Of a DNA stretch of 64,000 nucleotides, positions 25,219-33,874 are shown piece by piece. Below the pieces are notes generated by a model that had not been told where the DNA came from, ran no database searches, and saw nothing but the letters and a program-made list of their open reading frames with translations. The position numbers and the translations under genes are program-made. Origin of the DNA: an uncultured Hyphomicrobiales bacterium (GTDB taxonomy: Bacteria > Pseudomonadota > Alphaproteobacteria > Rhizobiales > Xanthobacteraceae); the NCBI GenBank assembly GCA_903878085.1, contig CAIRGJ010000063.1, positions 1 through 64,000 of the forward strand, written 5' to 3'. Positions within the stretch are counted from its first letter, which is position 1, and each line of letters starts with the position of its first letter.

Positions 25219-26733
25219 ATGAACCAGGCGCTTTGGCTTTCCCGCTCCGCGCTTAGTCACCCCTCAATGCCGGCGGTGGCCTGCGGCACGCGTGTGGTCG
25301 CGAGCTACGGCGAACTGGCGGAACGCGCGGCACAGCTGGCGGGCGCGCTGCGTGAGCGGTTCAAGCTGTTGCCCGGCGACCGCGTCGCCATCGCCGCCAA
25401 GAATTCGCCGGACACGCTCGCGCTGCTCTACGGCATCTGGCACGCCGGTCTCGCCGCGGTGCCGGCCAACGCCAAACTGCATGGCGCCGAACTGGGCTAC
25501 ATCCTCGCGCATTCCGGCGCGCGCGTGTGCTTTGCCTCGCGCGGCATCGATAGCGAGATCGCGGCGCACGCGCCGGCGACGCTCGAACGTCTGATCACCA
25601 TCGGCAGCGCCGACTACGACGCGCTGTTTACCGCCGATGCCGTCGATGTCGCGCCGCGCGCCGGCAGCGATCTCGCCTGGCTGTTCTACACCTCCGGCAC
25701 GACCGGGCGGCCGAAGGGCGCGATGCTGACGCATCGCAATCTCGCGGCGGCGAGTGAGGCCTACGCCACCGAAGTCGATCCGATTGCGCCGGGCGATGCC
25801 ATTGTGCACGCTGCGCCGATGAGCCACGGCTCCGGGCTCTACATCATGGCGCATGTTGCCAGCCTCGGCGTGCAAGTCGTGCCGGAAAGCAGCGGCTTCG
25901 AACCGGAGGAAGTGTTCGCGTTGTTCGATCGCTGGCCGCGCGCGTCGATGTTCGCGGCGCCGACCATGATCAAGCGGCTGGTCGAATGCCCGGCCGACTG
26001 TCGCACCGGCAACATTCGCACGCTGATCTGGGGCGGCGCGCCGATGTATGTCGAGGACGCCCTGCAGGCGCTCGACCGCTTCGGGCCGCGGCTGGCGCAG
26101 ATCTACGGCCAAGGCGAAGCGCCGATGACCATCACTACGCTGTCGAAAGCCGATATCGCCGACCGCCATCATCCGCGCTGGCGCGAGCGGCTGGCCTCGG
26201 CGGGCAAGCCCTATCGGCATGTCGAGGTCATGGTTGCCGATAGTCAGGATGTGCCAGTCGCGACCGGCGAAAGCGGCGAAATCCTCTGTCGTGGCGACGT
26301 GGTGATGGCCGGCTATTGGCAGAACGAGGGGGCCAGCGCCGCGGCCTTGCGCGGCGGCTGGCTGCATACCGGCGACGTCGGCGCATACGATGCCGAGGGC
26401 TATCTGCATCTCAAGGATCGCTCCAAGGACCTCATCATCTCCGGCGGCTCCAACATCTATCCGCGTGAGGTCGAGGAAGTGCTGCTGACGCACCCAAATG
26501 TGCGCGAGGTTTCGGTGATCGGCCGGCCGGACCGCGAATGGGGCGAGGCGGTGGTGGCCTATATCGTGGGTCAGGCGCCCGCAGCGGAGCTTGACGCTTT
26601 GTGTCTGGCGCATATTGCGCGCTTCAAACGGCCGAAGGATTATGTTTTTGTCGACGCGCTGCCGAAGAACAATTACGGCAAGATCCTGAAGACCGAGCTG
26701 CGCGCAATGGACCTTAAGAAGACCACGCCATGA
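25219..26733 (+). CDS. AMP-dependent acyl-CoA synthetase/ligase
   Basis: A 504-residue adenylate-forming enzyme that should activate a carboxylic acid with ATP and join it to CoA. Motifs are the P-loop-like FYTSGTTGRPKGAMLTH, the YGQGEAPMT segment, GWLHTGDVGAYDAEGYL, the hinge DRSKDLIISGGSNIYP and the C-terminal lysine in NNYGKILKTELR. I chose the ATG at 25219; earlier in-frame codons lie inside the palindromic repeat. Its stop overlaps yacG (ATGA), which in turn overlaps the split thiamine-diphosphate enzyme. Substrate is unknown; a fatty or aryl acid is possible. Confidence 0.9.
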   Translation: MNQALWLSRSALSHPSMPAVACGTRVVASYGELAERAAQLAGALRERFKLLPGDRVAIAAKNSPDTLALLYGIWHAGLAAVPANAKLHGAELGYILAHSGARVCFASRGIDSEIAAHAPATLERLITIGSADYDALFTADAVDVAPRAGSDLAWLFYTSGTTGRPKGAMLTHRNLAAASEAYATEVDPIAPGDAIVHAAPMSHGSGLYIMAHVASLGVQVVPESSGFEPEEVFALFDRWPRASMFAAPTMIKRLVECPADCRTGNIRTLIWGGAPMYVEDALQALDRFGPRLAQIYGQGEAPMTITTLSKADIADRHHPRWRERLASAGKPYRHVEVMVADSQDVPVATGESGEILCRGDVVMAGYWQNEGASAAALRGGWLHTGDVGAYDAEGYLHLKDRSKDLIISGGSNIYPREVEEVLLTHPNVREVSVIGRPDREWGEAVVAYIVGQAPAAELDALCLAHIARFKRPKDYVFVDALPKNNYGKILKTELRAMDLKKTTP

Positions 26734-26939
26734 ATGAGATCGCCCGCAAGACCGCCGCCGCGCACTGCCCGATCTGCGGCAAGGCGACCGATGTGGCGTT
26801 CAAGCCGTTCTGCTCGAAGCGCTGCGCCGATATCGATCTCAATCGCTGGCTGTCGGGCGTCTACGCCGTGCCGGTCAAGGAAGTCGACGACGAAGACGGC
26901 GAGCGGCCGGCCGGTAGCGATGAAAGCGAGAAATCATGA
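26730..26939 (+). CDS. yacG: DNA gyrase inhibitor / zinc-binding protein YacG
   Basis: A 69-residue YacG. Zinc ligands are all present: Cys13, Cys16, Cys28 and Cys32 (CPICGK and FCSKRCADIDLNRW). In E. coli this protein binds GyrB and inhibits gyrase. The start overlaps the ligase stop and its own stop overlaps the next start, both as ATGA, so it is embedded in a tightly coupled operon. The acidic tail after residue 50 is typical. Confidence 0.93.
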   Translation: MNEIARKTAAAHCPICGKATDVAFKPFCSKRCADIDLNRWLSGVYAVPVKEVDDEDGERPAGSDESEKS

Positions 26940-27472
26940 GCGGGCAAGCGGTCGTGCAGGACATCGATTGGCCGGAGCGGCTGTACCAGACCTTCAAGCG
27001 CGCCGGCATTCGCCAGGTCGGCTACGTGCCGGACGCCGGTCACGCCAAACTGATCGATCGCTGCCGCGCCGATCCTGAGATTCGCGATGTGGTGCTGACC
27101 ACCGAGGAGGAGGGCGTGGCGCTGGCGGCCGGCGCCTGGCTTGGCGGCGAGCGCGCCGCGCTCTTGATGCAGTCGAGCGGGCTCGGCAATTGCATCAACA
27201 TGCTGTCGCTGGCACGCAGTTGCCGGTTTCCATTGCTGATGCTGATCACGATGCGCGGCGAGTGGGAGGAGTTCAATCCATGGCAGGAGCCGATGGGCTC
27301 CATCGTCGAACCGGTGCTCAAATTGTGCGAGGCGGAAATCTATCGCGCGCGTAAACCGGACGAGGTCGAAGGCCTAGCCGAACGCGCCGTGCAAACGGTG
27401 TTCGGCGGCGAGCGCATCGCGGCCTTGCTGCTGTCGCAGGAGTTGATCGGCAAAAAAGTTTGGACGAAGTGA
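26936..27472 (+). CDS. thiamine-diphosphate enzyme, PYR-domain subunit (ComD-like)
   Basis: A 178-residue protein equivalent to the N-terminal (pyrimidine-binding) domain of thiamine-diphosphate decarboxylases, as in the sulfopyruvate or phosphonopyruvate decarboxylase alpha subunit. The opening is WPERLYQTFKRAGIRQVGYVPD, and TTEEEGVALAAGAWLGG supplies the conserved glutamate that activates the cofactor; QSSGLGNCINML follows. It must pair with the PP-domain protein encoded next. Substrate would be a 2-oxo acid; sulfopyruvate is only one option because no coenzyme M or taurine genes are near. Confidence 0.85.
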   Translation: MSGQAVVQDIDWPERLYQTFKRAGIRQVGYVPDAGHAKLIDRCRADPEIRDVVLTTEEEGVALAAGAWLGGERAALLMQSSGLGNCINMLSLARSCRFPLLMLITMRGEWEEFNPWQEPMGSIVEPVLKLCEAEIYRARKPDEVEGLAERAVQTVFGGERIAALLLSQELIGKKVWTK

Positions 27473-27485
27473 AAGTGTGGACCCC

Positions 27486-28070
27486 ATGAAACTGGAACGC
27501 CGCGCCGCCATGGCGACGTTGCTCGCCGATCGCGGCGACGATCTTCTGGTGGTGCCAGGCCTTGGCTCGACCTGCTGGGATCTCGCCGCCGCCGGCGACA
27601 ACGACCGCAACTTCTATCTGTGGGGCGCGATGGGCGGCGCTGCCATGATCGGGCTCGGTTTGGCGCTGGCGCAGCCGGGTAAACGTGTCGCGGTCATCAC
27701 CGGCGATGGCGAGATGCTGATGGGGCTGGGCGCGCTCGGCACCATCGGCATCCAGCGGCCGGCCAATCTCGCGGTCATCGTGTTCGACAATGGCGTCTAC
27801 GGCGAGACCGGCATGCAGCCGAGCCACACTCACGGCCGCGCCGATCGCACCGGCGTCGATCTGCTTAAAGTGGCTGCCGGTTGCGGCATCGACCTGTGTC
27901 TGGACGTGGCCGACGAAGCGGGGCTGGCCGACCTCGCCGGGCGGCTGAAAGGCCTAAACGGCACCCTGTTCGCCCGGGTGGCGATCGAAGCGGCCGAGCC
28001 GCCGCGGGTGCTGCCGGAGCGGGACGGGGTGGTGCTGAAGCAGCGGTTTCGCGCCGCCATCGGCGTCTAG
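27486..28070 (+). CDS. thiamine-diphosphate enzyme, PP-domain subunit (ComE-like)
   Basis: A 194-residue protein equivalent to the C-terminal (diphosphate-binding) domain of thiamine-diphosphate decarboxylases. The cofactor motif GDGEMLMGLGALGT ending in VFDN is intact, as is the catalytic-region NGVYGETGMQPSHT. I start at the ATG (27486), where MKLERRAAM resembles family N-termini; a GTG nine bases earlier is also possible. With the upstream protein it forms a split, heteromeric 2-oxo-acid decarboxylase. It ends 122 bases before tRNA-Phe and closes the operon. Confidence 0.85.
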   Translation: MKLERRAAMATLLADRGDDLLVVPGLGSTCWDLAAAGDNDRNFYLWGAMGGAAMIGLGLALAQPGKRVAVITGDGEMLMGLGALGTIGIQRPANLAVIVFDNGVYGETGMQPSHTHGRADRTGVDLLKVAAGCGIDLCLDVADEAGLADLAGRLKGLNGTLFARVAIEAAEPPRVLPERDGVVLKQRFRAAIGV

Positions 28071-28191
28071 GCCGGCGTTAAGGCGCTGGATTGTCCCAGA
28101 TTTTTCCCGGTCCGCGCGTTCTGGACAGGGTACTAACCAGCCTCTATAACGCCCGCGCTCTGCTTGCCCAGCCTACCGGGCCAAGCTTGGC

Positions 28192-28267
28192 GCCCAGGTA
28201 GCTCAGTTGGTAGAGCATGCGATTGAAAATCGCAGTGTCGGTGGTTCGATTCCGCCCCTGGGCACCA
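28192..28267 (+). tRNA. tRNA-Phe (GAA)
   Basis: A complete cloverleaf: acceptor GCCCAGG pairing with CCTGGGC, D-arm AGCTCAGTTGGTAGAGC, anticodon stem GCGAT/ATCGC with loop TGAAA giving anticodon GAA, T-arm GGTTCGATTCC, discriminator A and encoded CCA. It lies in the yacG neighbourhood, as in relatives. Confidence 0.96.
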
Positions 28268-28487
28268 TTTCTATATTCGACCCCTCCCCCATCAATCACT
28301 GAGGTCCCGATTTTGTCCCTCCAGCCACGCTGGCGGCCGCGAAGTGGGACGATTCTGTTCCCTTTTTGACCGGAGCTAAGACGCGCCATCGCCCGCTCCG
28401 CGGGATTTTTTTGGCGCGCGGCCCTTGTGTCGCGCGTCGTCTCCTTTGATGACCGATGGCCGGCAACCGCCATTATCTCGTGCTTGG

Positions 28488-31148
28488 TTACGCAACCTGA
28501 CGAACGATGCACACGGCATTCTTTCCATTCGTCATAAAACGCTGGCGTATCTCTGAGGCAGGCCGCGGCGGGCTAAATAGATAACCTTGAATTTCCGCGC
28601 AGCCAATTCTTCTAAGCTGTTCCAATTGCCGCGTTGTTTCGACACCCTCGGCAATAACCTGCATTTTGAGGCTTCGAGCCAAATCCATAATCGCTCGGAC
28701 AACGGCGCGCGATTCTTTATTGTCCGACAGACCTGTAATGAAGCTGCGGTCGATTTTTATTTTTTTGAAAGGAAAACTCAGCAGATAGCCAAGCGAGGAG
28801 TAGCCGGTGCCAAAGTCATCCATCGCAAACTGAACACCAAACTCATGCAAACGCTTCAGTGTGGCAAGATTGGCGTCTGTGTCCTGTAAGAACACTGATT
28901 CCGTAATCTCAAGAATCAACCTGTCTGCCTGAATGCCTGTTGATGCTATAGTGCCAATGACCACATCGGCCAGATTCCCTTTTTTTAATTGAACTGACGA
29001 TACGTTGACTGCAACCTTTATGTTATTGGGCCAATTCGCGGCCTCGGCGCACGCTGTTCGCAAGACCCATTCACCGAGTGGGATAATGAGGCCCATCTCC
29101 TCTGCAACAGGGATAAACTCAGCGGGAGGGACCAAGCCCCGTGTCGGGTGATGCCAGCGCAAAAGTGCCTCGAAGGATGTAATCTTGTTTTCTTTCAAAG
29201 CTACAATAGGTTGATAAAATAACTCGAATTCACCATTGGCGAGTGCGCCCTGTAAGTCCCGCTCCAGTTGCCCGCGGGCCTGCATGCGCTCATTCATTTT
29301 ATTCTCGTAGAAGCAATAAGTGCCGCGTCCGGTGTTTTTTGCTTCATAAAGCGCGATGTCGGCGGTTTTCAATAACTCATTAAGTTCGATCGCATCGTTT
29401 GGTGCGATTGAAATGCCAACGCTGATATCCACCGTGATTTCGTGACCATCAATATTGAACGGTTCGTGAATCGCTTCACGGACACGCATGGCAAGCGCTG
29501 CTGCATCTGAAGGGCCTTCAATCGATGTCTGAATAATGGCAAATTCGTCGCCGCTCAGTCGGGCAAGCACGTCAACGTCCCTGACGCAGAGCTGCAACCT
29601 GTCAGCTACGCCCTTGAGCATCTTGTCGCCCGCAGGGTGTCCAAGAGTATCATTAATGCGCTTCAAGTGGTCGAGGTCGAGGTACAAGACCGCTATTCGT
29701 TCACCGCGTCGGACTCGCTTTAATGCCAGCTCAAGTTGTTCGTAATAGAGTTTGCGATTGGGTAGGCCGGTCAGCGAATCGTGATGTGCTGCAAAGTAGA
29801 TGCGTTCCTCGGTACGCTTTTCTTCGGTTACATCTTCGTGGGTCGCGACCCATCCCCCATCTGCAGTCGGTTGATTTACAACGGAAATGATCCGACCGTC
29901 ATTCAATTCCGTTATTTTGCTTAAACAGGTTTTTTGGTCGACTACGGCGAAAATGTCGGCAACATATTGTTCGATGTCTTCATGCAAAAAATTGCCTGCG
30001 GCGACCCGCTTGTTAAGCAGCTCCCGAAGACTGCAGCCCGGCCAGACTGTGTCCGGCGGCAAGCCGTAGATATCAAGGTAGCGTTGATTGCAAACCACCA
30101 TCCGCGCCGATGCGTCAAACATAATCAGGCCCTGCGACATATTATTCAGGGCCGCATCAATCGTTGCATTGGCGCGCGCCAGAAGACCGAATTGCTTGCT
30201 CAGAGCCTTGAGAAGAAATCCCGAACAAAATATCACAAGCAATGCACCGCTACCGATAGTGGTTGCCTGAATGCGCCACGTCGAGAGCGCCGAGTTCTCC
30301 GATGTGGCCACATTGACGACAAGGGGATAGTCGGGCAGCGGCCGTACGGAAACCAAACGAGCGCTGCTATCGAAATAGCCAGGCGATCGATATTGGCCAC
30401 CGCCATTCGCAACGAGGCGATACCAATCAGACGTGGCCGGCATCTGCTCGTACATCCGATTTTTTGGATCAGGATAGCGCACGATGATAGTGCCGTTCCG
30501 TTGCAACAATAGAAATGACTGATTCTCCAGCGAAGCGATGGATTCGTAGATATGTTGAAAATAGCTGAGCTTTACACCGACAACGACCACCCCGTGGAAT
30601 GTGTTGTTGGCGCCGTTTATTCTTTTGCTGAAAAAAACTACTTCCGCGCCCTTGATACGATCGGACTGGGTATTGCCGATATAAATGCCTTTATCGTCGG
30701 TGTGTTTAAAGTACGGAAAGTGAGGGCTGCTTGAAACATCCATCTCCGGCGTTGGCCACTCTTGTGTCGTGTTGGATAGCCGTCCATTCTTATCCACCAA
30801 GCCGATCAACGTGGCTTGCCGCAAACGCGATAGACGTTCCATAATTAATCGGTGAGTGCCTTCATCGCGAAGGATATGTTCAAAATCACCCGGCGCCTGT
30901 TTTTCGCGAACCTCGAGTTCGGTTTTAATCTCGGTCAAAATGAGATCTATCGAGTGTACAGAATTTGAGAGCTGACCACTGAGAACAACCCCAAGATTGC
31001 TAGAGTCTCGGTAGGCGTCGCCGATTGCTTCGGAACGAAGCCACCAAATTGTCAAACCGATTGCGAGTGCTGCGATAAAGATTAGTCCCGCAGCGCCGGC
31101 GACGAGACGGCGAAAATTTGATCGACCGGCGCGAATCGATAAGCGCAT
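28488..31148 (-). CDS. Cache-like sensor, PAS, GGDEF and EAL cyclic-di-GMP protein
   Basis: An 886-residue membrane receptor. A helix at about 15-35 and another near 290-310 enclose a periplasmic region resembling a double Cache domain (SSPHFPYFKH, IYIGNTQSD). Inside the cell follow a PAS domain (MSQGLIMFDASARMVV), a GGDEF domain whose motif reads SGDEF at 532-536 (an accepted active variant), and an EAL domain with EAL at 660-662, EITES, DDFGTGYSSLGYL and AEGVET. I chose the ATG at 31148 rather than a GTG at 31193. The base composition is noticeably lower in GC than neighbouring genes, suggesting transfer. Confidence 0.9.
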   Translation of the reverse strand: MRLSIRAGRSNFRRLVAGAAGLIFIAALAIGLTIWWLRSEAIGDAYRDSSNLGVVLSGQLSNSVHSIDLILTEIKTELEVREKQAPGDFEHILRDEGTHRLIMERLSRLRQATLIGLVDKNGRLSNTTQEWPTPEMDVSSSPHFPYFKHTDDKGIYIGNTQSDRIKGAEVVFFSKRINGANNTFHGVVVVGVKLSYFQHIYESIASLENQSFLLLQRNGTIIVRYPDPKNRMYEQMPATSDWYRLVANGGGQYRSPGYFDSSARLVSVRPLPDYPLVVNVATSENSALSTWRIQATTIGSGALLVIFCSGFLLKALSKQFGLLARANATIDAALNNMSQGLIMFDASARMVVCNQRYLDIYGLPPDTVWPGCSLRELLNKRVAAGNFLHEDIEQYVADIFAVVDQKTCLSKITELNDGRIISVVNQPTADGGWVATHEDVTEEKRTEERIYFAAHHDSLTGLPNRKLYYEQLELALKRVRRGERIAVLYLDLDHLKRINDTLGHPAGDKMLKGVADRLQLCVRDVDVLARLSGDEFAIIQTSIEGPSDAAALAMRVREAIHEPFNIDGHEITVDISVGISIAPNDAIELNELLKTADIALYEAKNTGRGTYCFYENKMNERMQARGQLERDLQGALANGEFELFYQPIVALKENKITSFEALLRWHHPTRGLVPPAEFIPVAEEMGLIIPLGEWVLRTACAEAANWPNNIKVAVNVSSVQLKKGNLADVVIGTIASTGIQADRLILEITESVFLQDTDANLATLKRLHEFGVQFAMDDFGTGYSSLGYLLSFPFKKIKIDRSFITGLSDNKESRAVVRAIMDLARSLKMQVIAEGVETTRQLEQLRRIGCAEIQGYLFSPPRPASEIRQRFMTNGKNAVCIVRQVA

Positions 31149-31429
31149 GAAAGACCTACGTGCACAAAAGGTAGTTGAGAATTTACGCGCCACACGTCAG
31201 GATGATGTTTAGATTGGCGTCGAATTTCTTGAATGGGTAAATGCCAACTTAAGTGGCAGCTAAAATCGGTAGTAATTTTTTATTCGTGGGCTGGGCATCC
31301 TGATCGGCCACTACTGAGGTACCTATCTTATTGCCTAAATTTCGCAGCGGCATCGTTCGGCTTGGCAAAAGACCGTTAGCCGCAGCAATAGCTATTCGCC
31401 ACAATACTGACGGCAATTCTGCGTTGCTG
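31149..31429. other. 281-base AT-rich gap upstream of the Cache-GGDEF-EAL gene
   Basis: No gene or strong hairpin was seen. The composition matches the flanking low-GC genes and the part next to 31148 should hold the promoter of the leftward receptor gene. Confidence 0.4.
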
Positions 31430-31666
31430 CTAGGGCGCTAAAGGCGACCTAACCGGTTCGCATAAGAATTTGTCGATTTGAGCGTGTGGCTCACAAACCG
31501 CGCAGCCCGATTGCGCATAATCATGCAGTTTGATGCGGAGGCCGCGTATTGAAATGCCGAGAAGTTTTGCCGCGAGCGTGCGATTGCCATGGCAGCATAC
31601 AAGCGTACTAAGAATATGCTGTCGCTCAACGTCAGCCAATCGTAGCCCGCATCGTGCGGGTTCCAT
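31430..31666 (-). CDS. short Fis-type helix-turn-helix protein
   Basis: A 78-residue protein consisting mostly of a Fis-type DNA-binding domain: LADVERQHILSTLVCCHGN, RTLAAKLLGISIRGLRIKLHDY. The same kind of module closes NtrC/FlbD-like sigma-54 activators in alphaproteobacteria, but no AAA+ or receiver domain is present here. It could be a free-standing regulator, as sometimes found in Bradyrhizobium relatives, or a remnant of a larger gene. The ATG at 31666 has AGG eight bases upstream; a TTG at 31696 is an alternative. The tail with extra cysteines (CAVCEP) looks unusual. Confidence 0.6.
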   Translation of the reverse strand: MEPARCGLRLADVERQHILSTLVCCHGNRTLAAKLLGISIRGLRIKLHDYAQSGCAVCEPHAQIDKFLCEPVRSPLAP

Positions 31667-31750
31667 GGGGTGCCTGCTGATTTGAATCGAAGACAATTAC
31701 TGAGCGCTCGCATGGTTAAAAATCGACTAATCGATAATAGGAGGCTGGAA

Positions 31751-31915
31751 ATGACATTTGGCCATAAGGCAACATCGCGGCACGTCTTCGCGATGTCTTT
31801 CTTCCACTATATATCGATCAAAGCGCCGAGGATCAGATCGATACTTGCCGCAAAGATTTCCACGCTCCAGCGTCTCGACGCATCGATTATTTCAGAAAGA
31901 GTTCTGTTCGCGTGA
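31751..31915 (+). CDS. possible small protein with an ideal ribosome-binding site
   Basis: A 54-codon frame, MTFGHKATSRHVFAMSF and onward, rich in basic and hydrophobic residues. The reason to list it is a perfect AGGAGG seven bases before the ATG, which is rare by chance. No family resemblance was recognised and the surrounding 0.9 kb looks like lower-GC, decayed or transferred DNA, so it may be coincidental. Confidence 0.3.
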   Translation: MTFGHKATSRHVFAMSFFHYISIKAPRIRSILAAKISTLQRLDASIISERVLFA

Positions 31916-32083
31916 GCAGAACACTACCTAATGGCTTCGCCCCACATTTTAATTCTATCAATATCGTTCAATCGGTCCGGGGCGCCATCGCCCTTGCCGC
32001 CCACCCCAAATCTCGCCATGCTCACGCCTTGAAAGCTCATCCGGCTATGTCGGAATAAGAGCGCAAAAAGGGGGAGGCGGCGC

Positions 32084-33043
32084 ATGCGGGTTCTCACAAC
32101 GCTCGGATTGGGTCTGGCGGTCATGCTCGCCGCAGCGGGCGCGGCAGTGGCTCAAAAGCAGCCGGTCATCGCCGTCTTCACCAAGAACTTCACCAACCCG
32201 GCTTATGAGAACTTCCGCATCGGCGCCGACAAGATCGCCAAGGCCGCGAACGCGCGGGTGATCCATTACGTGCCGAAGAAGCCCGACGACGTCGACGAGC
32301 AAACCGCGCAAATCGAAGAGGCGTTGAAGAACAAGCCGGACATCGTTCTGCTCACGCCGGTGCACGATAAACTGATGGTCGGCCCGGTGAAGAAGCTCAA
32401 CGACGCCGGCATTCCGATCGTGCTGTTCACCAATCCGTTGCCGGGCACCTTTGTCACCTACATTGGCTCCGACGACGTCGACCTTGGCTACAAAGAAGCG
32501 ATCTACCTGTTCAAGCACATGGGCGGGAAGGGCAACATCGTCGTCATCGAAGGCGTGCCGGCGGCGCCGACCAACCGCGACCGGCTCAAGGGCTATCAGA
32601 AGGCTTTCGCCGAATTTCCCGGCATCAAAGTGCTGGCCTCGGGCGTCGGCAATTATTCGCAGTCGGTGGCGCGCGAGGTCATGACCAAGATGCTCGCCGA
32701 GTATGCGCAGATTGATGCGGCGCTGGTGGCAAACGACAGCATGTCGCTCGGCGTGCTTGAGGCGCTGAAGGCCACCAACCGCACCACGGTGGTGATGAGC
32801 ATCAACGGCATCCTTGAAGCCGTGAAGGAAGTCGAGAAGGGCGCGATCCTGGCGACGGTGGATTTCAACACCTTCAAGATGGCGTGCCTCGCCACCCAGG
32901 CGGCGTTGCGTCATCTCAAGGGTGAGAAGCTGCCGGACAAAGTGATCCTGCCGACCGAGATCATTGACAAGTCGAACGTCAAGGCATGGCTGGTGCCGGT
33001 CGCCGATCGTCCCTGCCCGAAATGGGAAGAAGTCGTTCGCTAG
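32084..33043 (+). CDS. sugar-type ABC transporter substrate-binding protein (orphan)
   Basis: A 319-residue periplasmic binding protein of the ribose/galactose type (Peripla_BP_4). It has a signal peptide (MRVLTTLGLGLAVMLAAAGAA, cut after AVA), then VIAVFTKNFTNPAYENFRIGAD, IVLLTPVHDKLM, EGVPAAPTNRDRLKGY and VANDSMSLGVLEAL. These fit a two-lobed fold binding a small sugar, polyol or nucleoside. No ATPase or permease gene is nearby, so it must share components encoded elsewhere or act as a receptor. GGGGGAGG lies upstream of the ATG. Confidence 0.9.
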   Translation: MRVLTTLGLGLAVMLAAAGAAVAQKQPVIAVFTKNFTNPAYENFRIGADKIAKAANARVIHYVPKKPDDVDEQTAQIEEALKNKPDIVLLTPVHDKLMVGPVKKLNDAGIPIVLFTNPLPGTFVTYIGSDDVDLGYKEAIYLFKHMGGKGNIVVIEGVPAAPTNRDRLKGYQKAFAEFPGIKVLASGVGNYSQSVAREVMTKMLAEYAQIDAALVANDSMSLGVLEALKATNRTTVVMSINGILEAVKEVEKGAILATVDFNTFKMACLATQAALRHLKGEKLPDKVILPTEIIDKSNVKAWLVPVADRPCPKWEEVVR

Positions 33044-33055
33044 CCGGGAGGTGCG

Positions 33056-33499
33056 CTAAACCTGCTCGGCGTTGAGATAAGCGAGCCGCGCGCCGCAGAA
33101 GGCGCAGATCATCCCGAGCGCGAAGGCAATCAGACCGGCGATCACGTCAACGGTACCGCCGAGGTTGCCGCTCTTGCTCATGATGCCGCCGGCGGTGGCG
33201 ATGGCGAACACCACGCCGATCAGGAAGCGCTGCGCCAGCCGGTAGACGAATTCGCGCTCGCGCGTCGCCGCGATCAGATAGGCGCCGGTGCCCCAGCCGC
33301 CGACGAAGCCGGCGGCGCCGATCGCCCACCAGGCCAGCGCCGAGACAAGCTGTTGCGGTTGCCCCGCGGCGGCGTCGCGCAACACCGCGTCGAGGCCGAT
33401 CCCGAATACCGTCAGCAGGATGTGCACCACGAGCGCCGCGAACACGCCGCAGGCGATAGCCGCGGCATAATGCAATCGGCGGAGGACATCGGTATCCAT
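33056..33499 (-). CDS. small four-helix membrane protein, unknown function
   Basis: A 147-residue inner-membrane protein with four hydrophobic segments: ACGVFAALVVHILLTVFG, the ALAWWAIGAAGFVGGWG region, FLIGVVFAIATAGGIM and VIAGLIAFALGMICAFCG. The ATG at 33499 fits the first helix. It is convergent with the binding-protein gene 13 bases away. Glycine-rich helices suggest tight packing; no family is recognised. Confidence 0.65.
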   Translation of the reverse strand: MDTDVLRRLHYAAAIACGVFAALVVHILLTVFGIGLDAVLRDAAAGQPQQLVSALAWWAIGAAGFVGGWGTGAYLIAATREREFVYRLAQRFLIGVVFAIATAGGIMSKSGNLGGTVDVIAGLIAFALGMICAFCGARLAYLNAEQV

Positions 33500-33588
33500 G
33501 GTGGGCGTCCGAAACGGCAACGGCGACGACAGTTGTCGCCGCCGCATCATAGTCAATCGCGTTGCGTGACGCGAACCGCCGTTCGGTT

Positions 33589-33753
33589 TTAGGCCCGCGC
33601 GCGCGGCAGAGCGTTTAACAAATCGCGGAATTCCCGCTCCAGCGCATCGAGCGCCGCCCGCCGCGCCGGCGTCATCAAAATCTCGCTGTTATCGTCTTCA
33701 GATGTACGCACGTCGGACTGGGATACTTGATAGTCCACCGCGTCCAGGCTCAT
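33589..33753 (-). CDS. small acidic-basic cytoplasmic protein, unknown function
   Basis: A 54-residue protein starting MSLDAVDYQVSQSDVRTSED and ending with a helix-forming half, TPARRAALDALEREFRDLL. A strong ribosome-binding site (GGGGGA) lies five bases before the ATG. The helical second half looks like a real small protein rather than noise, but no family is recognised. The 121 bases to its right before the next gene hold nothing notable. Confidence 0.5.
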   Translation of the reverse strand: MSLDAVDYQVSQSDVRTSEDDNSEILMTPARRAALDALEREFRDLLNALPRARA

Positions 33754-33874
33754 TAGAGTCCCCCGTTTGCCCCTCGAATCGAGTCAAGACCTATCTGAGT
33801 CGCGGCAGCGGTAGAATCTGTGGATAAGCCGGAGAAATAAATTGGGCCGGTTGTGACATTTTCGCGACACGCCG

